This document shows, one piece after another, positions 50,763 through 63,920 of a stretch of DNA of 64,000 nt; position 1 is the first letter of the stretch; each line of letters starts with the position of its first letter. The notes below the pieces were generated by a model that worked only from the letters and a program-made list of their open reading frames with translations, was not told the DNA's origin and did no database searches. The DNA is from Pleodorina starrii (taxonomy: Eukaryota; Chlorophyta; Chlorophyceae; Chlamydomonadales; Volvocaceae), in the NCBI GenBank assembly GCA_030267565.1, contig BRXU01000020.1:1303001-1367000 (forward strand), given 5' to 3'. The position numbers and the translations under genes were made by a program.

Positions 50763-51897
50763 CAAGGGGTTGGTGTCGGCTTCCTTGAAGCCGGAAAAAG
50801 GGCGGGGCCCCACTAAATCCGTACGGGTTAAGTTGAGTGCTAGGGCAGCGAGGGCGTGAAGTGTGAGAGTGTCGACATTCCTGCTGATAGACAGCCAGAG
50901 CTGTTTCCCGAAATGCCTGCTAGCCGAGTCGTTAGCAAGGCCTGCCGGCGCCGCGCGAAGCGCGTCATCCCGTCGGGTGCATGAGCGCATGTGCGCATCG
51001 ACCGAAATACGGCATTTCCAAAGCGAGCGGCGAGGGCGCCAACTGTGAGAGTGTCGACATTCCTGCTGATAGGCAGCCAGAGCTTTATAGCTGAAATGCC
51101 TGCGGCTTCAGCAATCCGACCCATGTTTAGCATCGCGCCGTCTCGGCACTGTGCAACTCTTCCGGCCAGCGCATTGGCTGAAGTTACATGACAGTAGACA
51201 TGGAGTGTATGGAGTGTATCATTTACACATCACGCAGGCTGACTTGCCAATAGAAGGACAGCGGAACTGTTTGCGAGGGTTGCGACGACGTGCAGTTGCC
51301 GACGAGAGTGCACAGGCTTCGCTACTGAGGTATTCACCGTAGAGGAGGCTTGACTGCTTTAACATTAGGACAGGGAACGTAGAAGTCCATCCCCTAGGTT
51401 GCCGACTGGACTTGTTGGGCGGCCCGCAGAAGACCGCTGCATCGTGCGTGCATTGGCGGCTTGGCGTCCAACAACCAGCAGTTGGCCCCTCATGGTTTGC
51501 TCCTTGCAACCTTTGTAATAGTAATATGCGTCAAGACGATCGGACCGGCAAGCAGAGCTGCTGTGGTGTGGTCGCGGGAAGAATGTTCGCAATGCAAACA
51601 TAGTTTGTTTCCGAAACGAAGATTCATTTCACGCCGTCATGTCAGAATTCCTCTTTGAGAAACGATGAATCTTAGGGAATTAATTATAGGCCGAGAGGTG
51701 TTGGTTTGACCTCGGCCTCGGTCCATGGAGACTGCCAAACTGGTTTGTACTCGTGCGATGTTGGGTTCCAATAATAAATTTACCTTGCAATAAAGAATGT
51801 AATATTTTACTTATGCAGACTTTCCGTTGGCCGAAAGTCTACACTTGTCCAATTACTTCCCACGTCCCACGCACGCACGCACGGGCATGGGCAATCC
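50763..51897. other. Non-coding stretch with a 41-bp direct repeat
   Basis: No supported gene. TGTGAGAGTGTCGACATTCC and the following bases (50,862-50,902) recur with one change at 51,044-51,084; a weaker match continues into GAAATGCCTGC. The spacing of 182 bases suggests two decayed units of a longer repeat. Confidence 0.4.
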
Positions 51898-54747
51898 TAC
51901 AAGCGCGCGCCCTTTGGGCCGCGGGCTGCCGTAGCGCCCCTTGCGGATGCGGATGCGACGCGACGCGATGCGACACGACGCGACGCAACGCGATGTTATG
52001 CTACGTTCCGCGACGCGTTGCGTTGCTACGCTCCGCTATGCTTCATTACGATTCGCTACGCAACGCTATGCTACACTACGCTACGCTAGGCTACATGACG
52101 TGATGCGACGCGACGATGCTACACTACATTACATGACGCGACGTGATGCTATGCTACGCTCCGTGATGCTCCAAGCTACGCTCCACTGTGCTCCATTACG
52201 ATCCGCTACACAACGCTATGCTACGCTACGCTACGCTAGGCTACATACATGACGCGACGTGACGCTATGCTACATTCCGTGATGCTCCACACTACGCTCC
52301 GCTACGCTCCATTACGATCCGCTACGCAACGCGATGCTACGCTACGCTATGCTAGGCTACATGACGCGACGACGCGACGTTGTTGCGTTGCGTAGATTGC
52401 AATGCGATCCTGCATGCTGCACTGCACTACACGACGCGACGTGACGCGACGTGACACGACGCGACACGACGCGACACTACACTATGCTCCGCGGGAGCAC
52501 TCTGCTCGTCACATTTCAATCGTGCACGTTGAAATGTGACGTGCGATTTACGATCGTGCACGTTGCACTACACTATGGTATGCGACGCGACGCTACGCTA
52601 CGCGGCGATGAGCGGCGGCGAGCGGCAACGAATAACGAGCGGCGACGACGCGAGCAGCGACGAGCCACGACGAGCGGCGACTAACTTTGAGCGAGCGAGC
52701 GAGCGTAGCAGAGCGCAGCGAAGCGCAGCAGAACGTAGAGGAGCGCTGCGCAGGCGTGCACGACTTTATTCGCCGACTACACGACGCGACGCTATGCTCC
52801 GCGATACGCTCCGCTATGCTTCGTTACGATCCGCTACGCAACGCTATGCAACGCTACGCTATGCTATGCAGCATCCTAAGTAGCGCGAGTGTACGATCGC
52901 ATTTTCCTGCAAATCGCAAGGCGACTAACTTTGACAAGCCTAACGCTATGATATCGCACATAAATGATTTCTATGATATATCTATATGCATGCAGCACAT
53001 CCCGCGACGCCCAAAAAATTTACGCACTTTACGCGTCGGGGTTTCGGAGCCGAGCAATTGTACTTCTTCTGCACTGAGCCGAGCGCAGCGGAGCGTGCGC
53101 GGCTTTAATCGCCGACTTGCGTTGAAGCGATAAAACCGAGCGAGCGAGCGAGCGAGCGACAGCGTAGCGAAGCGCAGCAGAACGTAGCGGAGCGCTGCGC
53201 AGGCGTGCACGACTTTATTCACCGACTACACGACGCGACGCTATGCTCCGCGATACGCTCCGCTATGCTTCGTTACGATCCGCTACGCAACGCTACGCTA
53301 TGCTATGCAGCATCCTAAGTAGCGCGAGTGCACGATCGTATTTTCTTCGCAAATCGCAAGGCGACTAACTTTGACAAGCCTAACGCTATGATATCGCACA
53401 TAAATGATTTTTATGTTATATCTATATGCATGCAGCACAACCCGCGACGCCAAAAAAATTTACGCACTTTACGCGTCGGGGTTTCGGAGCCGAGCAATTC
53501 TCCTTCACGATAGCAATACGATTCACATCGCGCCGCAATGTCACAATTCCATTATTTAAATTTTGACAGCGATTGCGATGATTTCCACGCGCGGAGACGT
53601 TGATGCGACTTCGGCCGCGATCAACTGTTACTATTTCAAACTTCAACTTGAGTGAACACATGAACGCACGTATATCAGCAATACAGGATGCAATATGCTA
53701 TCAGAAATGCCGAAACGAAAAGCGAAATTCCGGAAAATCCAAATTACATCCACCACACACACGGACACCATTCCAGTGGGGTAAGGCCTCCGCTTCTCTA
53801 GCTACGCTAGAGGCGCTACGGCGACAAGCGCGCGCCCTTTGGGCCGCGGGCTGCCGTAGCGCCCCTTGCGGATGCGGACGCGACGCGACGCGACGCGACA
53901 CGACGCGACGCGACGCGACGCGACGCGACGCGACGTGACGGGACGCGACACGACGCGACGCGACACGACGGCGACGTGAGACGACGCGACGCGATGCAAC
54001 GCGACGCCACGCGATGCAACGCGACGCTCCGCTATGCTCTGTTATGCTCCACTACACAACGCTGCAACGCTATGCAACGCATGCACGACAGTTGCGTGCA
54101 CGTTACGGTACACTATGCAACGCTACGCTACACTACGCTACGCTATGGCTACGCGAGAAGGTGCGCCCGCGACTTCAATCGTGCACGTCAAAATGCGATC
54201 GTGCACGTTGCGCTATATTATGGTACGCGACGTGACGCTACGTGACGTGACGTTATGCTCCACGCTACGCTCCGCAATGCTCCATTACGATCCGCTACGC
54301 AACGCTATGCTACGCTACGCTACGGTAGGCTACACGACGCGACGCGACGCGACGACGACGTGACGCAACGCGATACGATGCAACGCGACGCGACATGACA
54401 CAACGCGACGCGACGCGACGCGACACGACGCTACACTACACTATGCTCCGCGAGAAGGCGCGTGTGCGACTTCAATCGTGCACGTTGAAACGTGACATGC
54501 GATTGACGATCGTGCACGCTGCACTACACTATGGTACACGACGCGATGCTACGCTACGCTACGCTACTTTGAGCCGAGCGCAGTGGAGCGTGCGCGGCTT
54601 TAATCGGCGACTATGCGACGCGACGCTATGCTCCGCGATACACTCCGCTATGCTTCATTACGATCCGCTATGCAACGCTATGCAACGCTCCGCTACGCTC
54701 CGCTATGCTATGCAGCATCCTAAGTAACGCGCGTGCAGGATCGCTTT
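51898..54747. repeat. Satellite block 1: pentanucleotide arrays and interspersed conserved segments
   Basis: Begins with CAAGCGCGCGCCCTTTGGGC and continues into long runs built of GACGC, TACGC, CGCTA and CGCTC pentamers, with GAGC and GCGA tracts and recurring segments such as GGCGACTAACTTTGA and GCAGCATCCTAAGTAGCGCG. Reading frames here are by-products of the 5-base periodicity. Positions 51,898 to about 53,925 are repeated almost exactly at about 60,593-62,735. Confidence 0.85.
53508..53752 (+). repeat. Conserved satellite core segment, copy 1 of 4
   Basis: About 245 bases from the region of CACATCGCGCCGC to CCAAATTACATC, non-repetitive inside, also at about 58,245-58,485, 60,322-60,570 and 62,323-62,572. 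Each copy is followed within ~80 bases by CAAGCGCGCGCCCT and the pentamer array. One plus-strand frame stays open in all four, but substitutions do not clearly favour a protein. Confidence 0.7.
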
Positions 54748-56518
54748 TTTGTCGCAACATGTGATTGACTTGTAAGTAAGGTAGGATACGATACTGTGTA
54801 GTACATATTATATGCAGTTCGATACTAAACGTAATGTATCCTGTCACCCAATCGTTTTGGAAGGGGCTCAATTTCATACCTGCTGCATCAGCATCTGGAG
54901 TAGCGGGAGCTGTACGCAGGAGCGCCGCAAACGCCCGGCCGTTCTCGACGTCCACATCCGCCGCACCGTTCGTATCTGCCGCACCGTCCGCATTCGCGTC
55001 CGTGCGATCATCTGTGGGCCCAGTACCTCCCAATGCGGTCCCAGCTTCAGCAACGGCGGCTTCCACTTCGTCTTGCCGCTGTCGCACGCCGGCGTTGCCA
55101 GTGCGATCGTGCATGAACGTCGTGCGCAGGAAGTCCGCTACCTCCTGATCCGTCGGCCCAACCGCATTATCCACCAGTTCCTCGGGCACATATGGAGCGC
55201 AGCCCATACGCTCGTACTCCTCCATCGCGACGGGATCGATTCCCCATTCATCCTCTTCCGCGTGCTGCAGGAAGCACACCCAGGCCACGATGACAGTACC
55301 GCGCATTTGCAGCGCTGGTGCACTCCGCACACGCTCCCGCAGCTCGTGCCGGTTCTGTACGCGGTCGATGCACAAGACTGTGATGGAACCTGCCAGATCC
55401 GCGGCCCGTGCCGGCAGTAACCCGCGCCATAAACACGGATCCGCACTGGCGATCGCCACGCCGTGTGCCCGCACGGCCTGCGGGTATACGTCCGGCGGTC
55501 GGCCCGCCAGATGCAGCACCAGGATCTGCTGCATTACACGTGCCCGGCTCAGCACCTGGCTCTCCAAGAAGGTGGGCATGGGCAACGGATCGCCGAGATG
55601 GTTGATCCACGGTACATCACCAGGGTCCAGGCGCGCCAAAGCGGCTTCTGGGATGCGGCCAGCTGCAAGAACATACAAAAGAGAAAGGGACCAACAGATA
55701 TAAAGATCGCGATAGAAAAAGCATGAAGTATATGTATAAGATAGTGCCAGAAAACATGAGGCATACGATCCCAGTGACAGCCCCTTAACAGTAACGAGCA
55801 TCAGTCGTGTAAACACATACAACTTACCGATGAGAGCCGACTCGCAGTTTTGGCAAATAAAAATCCGCTCGACGCCTTCCGCGTCCACCAGCATCGTGCG
55901 GTTGGGAAGGTTGGCCTCAAGCCGCATGCAGTACGGCACTTCGACGCAGGTGCCGTCTTCCGAGCAGAGCCGCGGCAACACACACGGAGACTTCGGCTGC
56001 AGCTCCGGCGACAACGACGGCTGTGGCTGCTCCTGCTGCCTATTCTCTTCCTCCTCGTCGCACGCATCTGACATCTCTTCGGCGCCCCGGATATCATCGT
56101 CGAGCAGAACGGCTGCAGCATCGGTTCCCGTGCTGTCCTCACCATCGGCGTTAGCACGCCGGTCGGTACGCCTGACGCGATACCTGAACGGCAGTACCGG
56201 ATCTGGTGGAGGAGGTGCGCTGCCTTGTGCCGTGCATGCTACCCGTCGCCATGCCAGCGTGTGTGCACAGCGAGGCACAGCCGCCGTGCACATGATGTCC
56301 GCACGCAAAAGGTCGACGTTTGGGATGGTGTTGAAACTCTGCACGGAGCTATCCTCCTCGGAGCAAAGTTCGGAACACACCGCGCACACCCGTGATGGCA
56401 TGCGTCGGCGCAGCGCCATCGCCATGCTCGATGCAGCCTGTAGCTGCGCGGTGTACGGCACCTGCCGATCCGGCGGTAGCTGCCCGCCCGGCAGATCCTG
56501 CACGCGGCCATCTGGCAG

Positions 56519-56620
56519 TGTAGTGCTTGGGCGGAGCAAAGGCTACTCGAGATGCTGTGCGACGCCTTTCTTAGGCTTTATGCTAGCCGACTGTACGGCA
56601 CCTATGACCTCGGCGTTACA
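56519..56620. repeat. 102-bp direct repeat, left copy
   Basis: Identical to 56,896-56,997, bordering a SINE on each side. Both copies lie in the first intron of the Helitron-like gene. Confidence 0.9.
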
Positions 56621-56895
56621 TTCCCCCCCCCTCTGAAGGGAACGTCCTCGGTCCTCACTGCGTCCTCGCAGTGTCTGTGCACAGTCCACTCCGCCTTTCA
56701 CCACCTTTGCATGCCTGGGGTCTTAGCCAGGTCTTCGGCATTGGGGTGGACAACTTCCCAAGTCAGGTCATGCCGCGGCATGCATGCCTCTAGCCTTTAT
56801 TTGCAAGGTTTTCTGGAGTGGAAGCCTTTCCGCGAGTACCAGGGATCGAACTGACGACCTGAGAGACTGTACAACAGTACTGGTCTCGATACCAA
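56621..56895 (-). mobile_element. Second tRNA-derived SINE, in intron of the Helitron-like gene
   Basis: 275 bp. On the minus strand the 5' part reads GGTATCGAGACCAGTACTG and the B box AGTTCGATCCC (56,842-56,852 on the plus strand), and the 3' end has a run of G (56,623-56,630). It is unrelated in its body to the SINE at 31,171. It is flanked by the 102-bp direct repeat instead of a usual 8-20-bp duplication. Confidence 0.65.
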
Positions 56896-56997
56896 TGTAG
56901 TGCTTGGGCGGAGCAAAGGCTACTCGAGATGCTGTGCGACGCCTTTCTTAGGCTTTATGCTAGCCGACTGTACGGCACCTATGACCTCGGCGTTACA
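56896..56997. repeat. 102-bp direct repeat, right copy
   Basis: Identical to 56,519-56,620. Its right end coincides with the exon 1 donor of the Helitron-like gene (GT at 56996-56995 on the minus strand). Confidence 0.9.
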
Positions 56998-57139
56998 GGC
57001 AGGGCCGCTAGGAAATCCGGTAGCTCTACAGGCCGTTGGTCGTACAGGTAGTCCAGATGTAGTAAGCTGCAAAGACGGTCCAGTAGCGCCGGTTCAGCAG
57101 CCTGACGTGCTGCATGGCGTACAGCGGCACGTCGTTCTT

Positions 57140-57680
57140 GCTCCTCCGCCTGCAGCTCGGGATCAGCCCGCTGCTGACGCCGCTGCGCAGTATTCCGGTC
57201 CTGCTCCTCCGCCTGCAGCTCGGGGTCGGCCCGCCGTTGACGCCGCTGCGCAGTATTCCGGTCCTGCTCGTCCGCCTGCAGCTCGGGATCGGCCCGCCGT
57301 TGACGCCGCTGCGCAGTATTCCGGTCCTGCTCCTCCGCCTGCAGCTCGGGATCAGCCCGCCGCTGACGCCGCTGCGCAGTATTCCGGTCCTGCTCCTCCG
57401 CCTGCAGCTCGGGATCGGCCCGCCGTTGACGCCGCTGCGCAGTATTCCGGTCCTGCTCCTCCGCGTGCAGCTCGGGTTCAGCCCGTCGCTTACGCTGCTG
57501 CGTAGCATTCCGATCCTGCTCCTCCGCTTGCAGCTGGGAATCAGCCCGCCGCCGACGCCGATATGCAGCATTTCGCGCTCGATCCTCCGCTTCCAACTGA
57601 GGGTCAGCGCGTCGCTGACGCCGTCGTGCAGCCTGTTGTGCTTGCTCCTTAGCCCGCACCTCAGGATCAGCTCGGCGTTG
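57140..57680 (-). repeat. 63-bp tandem repeat within the Helitron-like exon 1
   Basis: The unit, containing GCAGTATTCCGGTCCTGCTC on the plus strand, is repeated about five times almost exactly and then degenerates towards 57,680. It encodes the 21-residue Arg/Glu/Gln-rich repeat, likely a long charged helix. Confidence 0.85.
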
Positions 57681-57965
57681 ACGCTGCCGTGCAGCCTTTC
57701 GTGCACGCTCTTTTGCATCCGAGTCATCTTCCTGCTGATGTCGCATGACCACAGCGACTTCTATATGCGAAATGTCTGTGTCCAAAGTGTCCGAGTTACA
57801 CTATACAAAGAGCGTAATCGCAGTTATATGGAAACGATGTGAACTTGTGTTAATATCTACGTTTACTTGTAAGGATGTAGACGTATTGTATGTACAAGTG
57901 ACCCACGGGTCGGTTAATAAACTTCGGACGCTTTTCATTCGCAATAGAAAACATCACGAATTTTG

Positions 57966-60900
57966 ACCAACCTTGCGTTTTCGTACTTACGTTTCCGCTC
58001 GCCACACGCAACAGGCGCTTGCTACATCCAATTCGGAACGCAACGACGCAGCAAGCGTGACTTTATCGCCGACTTACGTTAAAGTTGAGCGATCAAACTG
58101 AGCGAGCAAGCGAGCGATAAACGTTCGCACTGTACGAGCGAGCGAGCGAGCGAGCGATATGTAGATAAATCTATATTGCGAGCAGCACATTTCGCGACGT
58201 AAAACGCGTCGAGGTTTCGGAGCCGAACATTTCCACTTGGCACTGTCAAAGAGATCCACATCGCGCCGCCATGTCACAATTCCACTATACAACTTTTGAC
58301 AGCGATTGCCATGATTTCTACGCGCGGAGGCGATGATGCGACTTCGGCCGCGGTCAGCTATTACTATTTCAAACTTCAACTTGAATGAACACATGAACGC
58401 ACGCATATCAGAAATACAGGATGCAATATGCTCTCAGAAATGTCGAAACAAAAAGCGAAATTCCGGAAAATCCAAATTACATCTGACACACGGACGGACG
58501 GACGGACAAGCGCGCGCCCTTTGGGCCGCGGGCTGCCGTAGCGCCCCTTGCGGATGCGGACGCGACGCGACGCGATGCTCCACGCTACGTTCCGCTACGC
58601 TCCATTACGATCCGCTACGCAACGCTATGCTACGCTTCGCTACGCTAGGCTACATGACGCGACGACGCGACGTCGTGTTGCGTTGTGTAGCATTGCAATG
58701 CGATCGTGCATGTTGCGCTGCACTACACGATGCGACGCGACGGTACGCGACGCGACGTGACGCGACGCGACGCGACGTGACGTGACACGACGTGACGCGA
58801 CGCGACGCGACGTAACGTGACACGACGCGACGTAACGCGACACGATACGATGCGACGCGACGCAACACGACGCGACGCGACATGACACGACGCGATGCGA
58901 CGCGACGCAACGCGACGCTACACTACATTACATGACGCGATGCGATGCGACGCTATGCTACGCTCCGCGATGCTCCACAATATGTTCCGCTACGCTCCAT
59001 TACGATCCGCTACGCAACGCTATGCTACGCTACGCTACGCTAGGCTACATGACGCGACGACGCGACGTCGTGTTGTGTTGCGTAGCATTGCAATGCGATC
59101 GTGCACGTGACGCGACGCGTCGTGACACGATGCTACACTACACTATGCTCCGCAGGAAGGCGCGTGCGCGACTTCAATCGTGCACGTTGAAGTGTGACGT
59201 GCGATTTACGATCGTTCACGCTGCACTATACTATGGTACGCGACGCGATGCTACGCTACACGGCGGTGAGCGGCGGCGAGCGGCAACGAATAACGAGCGG
59301 CGACGACGCGAGCCGCGACGAGCCGCGACGAGTGGCGACTAACTTTGAGCCAAGCGCAGCGGAGCGTGCGAGCGAGCGAGCGACAGCGTAACGAAGCGCA
59401 GCAGAACGTAGTGGAGCGTGGCGCAGGCGCGCACGACTTTATTCGCCGAGTACACGACGCGACGCTATGCTCCGCGATACGCTCCGCTATGCTTCGTTAC
59501 GATCCGTTACGCAACGCTTTGCAACGTTACGCTATGCTACGCTACGCTACGGTACGCTACGTTACGCTATGCAGCATCCTAAGTAGCGCGAGTGCACAAT
59601 CGCATTTTCTTCGCAAATCGCAAGGCGACTAACTTTGACAAGCCTAACGCTGTGATATCGCACATGAATGATTTCTATGATATATCTATATGCGAGCAGC
59701 ACATCCCGTGACGCAAAAAAAATTTACGCAGTTTACGCGTCGGGGTTTCGGAGCCGATTGACGATCGTGCACGCTGCACTACACTATGGTAAGCGACGCG
59801 ATGCTACACTACGCTACGCTACGCGGCGATGAACGGCGAGTGGCAACGAATAACGAGCGGCGACGACGCGAGTCGCGACGAGCCGCGACGAGCGGCGACT
59901 AACTTTGAGCCGAGCGCAACGGAACGTGCGCGGCTTTAATCGCCGACTTGTGTTAAAGCGATGAAACCGAGCGAGCGAGCGAGCGAGCGAGCGAACGTAG
60001 CGGACCGTTGCGCAGGCGCGCACGACTTTATTCCGACTACACGATGCGACGCTATATTCGCGATACGCTCCGCTATGCTTCGTTACGATCCGCTACGCAA
60101 CGCTATGCAACGCTATGCAACGCTACGCTACGCTATGCAGCATCCTAAGTAGCGCGCATTTTCCTCGCAAATCGCAAGGCGACTAACTTTGACAAGCCTA
60201 ACGCTATGATATCGCACATAAATGATTTCTATGATATATCTATACGCGAGCAGCACATCCCGCGACGCAAAAGAAATTTACGCACTTTACGCGTCGGGGT
60301 TTCGGAGCCGAGCAACTCTACTTCATGATAGCAATACAATCCACATCGCGCCGCCATGTCACAATTTCATATTTAAATTTTGACAGCGATTGTGATGATT
60401 TCTACGCGCGGAGACGTTGATGCGACTTCGGTCGCGATCAGCTGTTACTATTTCAAACTTCAACTTGAATGAACACATGAACGAACGCATATCAGCTATA
60501 CAGAATGCACTATGCTATCCGAAATGCCGAAACGAAAAGCGAAATTCCGGAAAATCCAAATTACATCTGACACACGGACACCATTTAACAAGCGCGCGCC
60601 CTTTGGGCCGCGGGCTGCCGTAGCGCCCCTTGCGGATGCGGATGCGACGCGATGCGACGCGACGCGATGCGACACGACGCGACGCAACGCGATGTTATGC
60701 TACGTTCCGCGACGCGTTGCGTTGCTACGCTCCGCTATGCTTCATTACGATTCGCTACGCAACGCTATGCTACACTACGCTACGCTAGGCTACATGACGT
60801 GATGCGACGCGACGATGCTACACTACATTACATGACGCGACGTGATGCTATGCAACGCTCCGTGATGCTCCAAGCTACGCTCCACTATGCTCCATTACGA

Positions 60901-63900
60901 TCCGCTACACAACGCTATGCTACGCTACGCTACGCTAGGCTACATGACGCGACGTGATGCTATGCTACGCTCCGTGATGCTCCAAGCTACGCTCCACTAT
61001 GCTCCATTACGATCCGCTACACAACGCTATGCTACGCTACGCTACGCTAGGCTACATGACGCGACGTGATGCTATGCTACGTTCCGTGATGCTCCACACT
61101 ACGCTCCGCTACGCTCCATTACGATCCGCTACGCAACGCTATGCTACGCTACGCTATGCTAGGCTACATGACGCGACGACGCGACGTTGTTGCGTTGCGT
61201 AGCATTGCAATGCGATCCTGCATGCTGCGCTGCACTACACGACGCGACGTGACGCGACGTGACACGACGCGACACGACGCTACACTACACTATGCTCCGC
61301 GGGAGCACTCTGCTCGTCACATTTCAATCGTGCACGTTGAAATGTGACGTGCGATTTACGATCGTGCACGTTGCACTACACTATGGTATGCGACGCGACG
61401 CTACGCTACGCGGCGATGAGCGGCGGCGAGCGGCAACGAATAACGAGCGGCGACGACGCGAGCAGCGACGAGCCACGACGAGCGGCGACTAACTTTGAGC
61501 GAGCGAGCGAGCGTAGCAGAGCGCAGCGAAGCGCAGCAGAACGTAGAGGAGCGCTGCGCAGGCGTGCACGACTTTATTCGCCGACTACACGACGCGACGC
61601 TATGCTCCGCGATACGCTCCGCTATGCTTCGTTACGATCCGCTACGCAACGCTATGCAACGCTACGCTATGCTATGCAGCATCCTAAGTAGCGCGAGTGT
61701 ACGATCGCATTTTCCTGCAAATCGCAAGGCGACTAACTTTGACAAGCCTAACGCTATGATATCGCACATAAATGATTTCTATGATATATCTATATGCATG
61801 CAGCACATCCCGCGACGCCCAAAAAATTTACGCACTTTACGCGTCGGGGTTTCGGAGCCGAGCAATTGTACTTCTTCTGCACTGAGCCGAGCGCAGCGGA
61901 GCGTGCGCGGCTTTAATCGCCGACTTGCGTTGAAGCGATAAAACCGAGCGAGCGAGCGAGCGAGCGACAGCGTAGCGAAGCGCAGCAGAACGTAGCGGAG
62001 CGCTGCGCAGGCGTGCACGACTTTATTCACCGACTACACGACGCGACGCTATGCTCCGCGATACGCTCCGCTATGCTTCGTTACGATCCGCTACGCAACG
62101 CTACGCAACGCTACGCTATGCTATGCAGCATCCTAAGTAGCGCGAGTGCACGATCGTATTTTCCTCGCAAATCGCAAGGCGACTAACTTTGACAAGCCTA
62201 ACGCTATGATATCGCACATAAATGATTTTTATGTTATATCTATATGCATGCAGCACAACCCGCGACGCCAAAAAAATTTACGCACTTTACGCGTCGGGGT
62301 TTCGGAGCCGAGCAACTCTACTTCACAATAGCAATACGATTCACATCGCGCCGCCATGTCACAATTCCATTATAAATATTTTCACTGCGATTGCGATGAT
62401 TTCTACGCGCGGAGACGTTGACGCGACTTCGGCCGCGATCAGCTGTTACTATTTCAAACTTCAACTTGAATGAACACATGAACGCACGTATATCAGCAAT
62501 ACAGGATGCAATATGCTATCAGAAATGCCGAAACGAAAAGCGAAATTCCGGAAAATCCAAATTACATCCACCACACACACGGACACCATTCCAGTGGGGT
62601 AAGGCCTCCGCTTCTCTAGCTACGCTAGAGGCGCTACGGCTACAAGCGCGCGCCCTGTGGGCCGCGGGCTGCCGTAGCGCCCCTTGCGGATGCGGACGCG
62701 ACGCGACACGACGCGACGCAACGGGACGTGATGTGATGCGACACGACGCGACGAGACGCGATGCGACGCGATGCATGCTTCGTTACGCTCCACTATGCTC
62801 CATTACGATCCGCTACACTATGCTACGCTGCGCTACGCTACACTACACTATGCTATGCTACGCTACGCTACACTATGCTATGGTATGCAACGTGACGCTA
62901 TGCTACGCTCCGCTATGCTCCACACTACACTCCGCTATGCTCCATTACGATCCGCTACACTACACGAGGCGCTATGCTCCGTTACGATGCGCTACGCTAT
63001 GCTATGCTACGCTACGCTACGATTCACTATGCTAGTCTACGCTCCGCTACGAAACGCTACGGTAGGTCCGCTACATACACTCCGGAAATGTGATCGTGCA
63101 CGCTGTGCTGCACTACGTGTGCTTCGCGACGCTAGCCGAGCGCAGCGGAGCGGAATGTAGCCGAGTGCAGCAGAGCGCAGCATAGCCGAGCATAGCGCAA
63201 CACAGCGGAACGGTGACGACGGCGACGACGAACGGCGGCGAGCGGCGCCGAATAAGGAGCGGCAACGACGCGAGCGGCGACGAGCCGCGACGAGTGGCGA
63301 CTAACTTTGAGTCGAGTGCAGCCGAGTGCAGCGGAGCGGGTGTGAGTTGCGTTTAAGCGATGAAACCGAGCGAGCGAACGAGCAAGCGACAGCGTGGCGA
63401 AGCGCAGTCGAACTCAGCGGAGCGCAGCGCAGGAGCGCGCGACTTAAATCGCCGACTTGCTTTATGTGAACGAGCGAGTGAGCGACCGAGCGTCCGAAGG
63501 AGCGAGTGAGCGAACGAGCGTCCGAACGAGCAAGCGAGCGAGCGAGCGAGTGAGCGAGTGAGCGAGCGAGCGAGCGACAGCGCAGCAAAGCACAGCAGAA
63601 CGTAGCGGAGCGCTGCACAGGCGCGCACGATTTTAATCGCCGACTACGCGACTTTAAGGCGACTAACTTTGACAAGTCTAACTCTATGATATCGGAGTTA
63701 GACATTCCACGACGCAAAAATAATATACGCACTTTACGCGTCGGGGTTTCGGGGCCGACGACTTTGATCGCCGACTACGCGACGCTCCGCGATACGCCCC
63801 GCTATGCTTTGTTACGATCCGCTACGCAACGCTATGCAACGCTACGCTACGTTCCACTACGTTCCGCTCCGCTCCGCTCCGCTCCGCTCCGCTCCGCTCC

Positions 63901-63920
63901 GCTATGCTATGCAGCATCCT
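57966..63920. repeat. Satellite block 2
   Basis: Same material as block 1. Core segment copies 2-4 lie at about 58,245-58,485, 60,322-60,570 and 62,323-62,572. Between 60,840 and 61,150 a 112-bp unit (CTCCATTACGATCCGCTACA with flanking pentamers) is tandemly repeated three times, one more than in the sister block at 52,130-52,350. Near 63,180-63,600 the sequence turns into GAGC/GCGA tracts. No gene is supported. Confidence 0.85.
60593..62735. repeat. Second copy of 51,898-53,925 within the satellite
   Basis: Near-identical over about 2 kb, including the GCTCCGCGGGAGCACTCTGC segment and two of the CGACTAACTTTGACAAGCC segments. Differences are an extra 112-bp unit and a few short indels, so the duplication is recent. 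Confidence 0.9.

Larger units (their letters stand above)
54668..57785 (-). pseudogene. Helitron-like protein, N-terminal fragment with DUF6570-like domain
   Basis: Three exons on the minus strand: 57785-56997, 56497-55828, and 55662 to about 54,880. Introns 56,996-56,498 and 55,827-55,663 have GT...AG ends; the second is 165 bases and in frame. Exon 1 encodes 21-residue repeats of RRQRRADPELQAEEQDRNTA type, as in the N-terminus of many Helitron/Pif1-type helicase proteins. Exons 2-3 have paired cysteines (CAVC, FICQNC) followed by LESQVLSRARVMQQILVL and a RMRGTVIVAWVCFLQ-like section, the pattern of DUF6570. No Helitron Rep or helicase motif is present, and similarity ends at the satellite near 54,747, so this is a 5' gene fragment captured in satellite DNA. 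The family call rests on pattern recognition only. Confidence 0.5.

Noticed and set aside
57140..57680. A CRISPR-like or minisatellite array without coding role
   Set aside because: The repeats are contiguous with no spacers, and their length of 63 bases keeps one frame open in line with the downstream exon.
51941..62900. Many open frames of RYATLRYA and ATRRDATRR type
   Set aside because: They come from the 5-base repeats being read in all three frames; no protein evidence.
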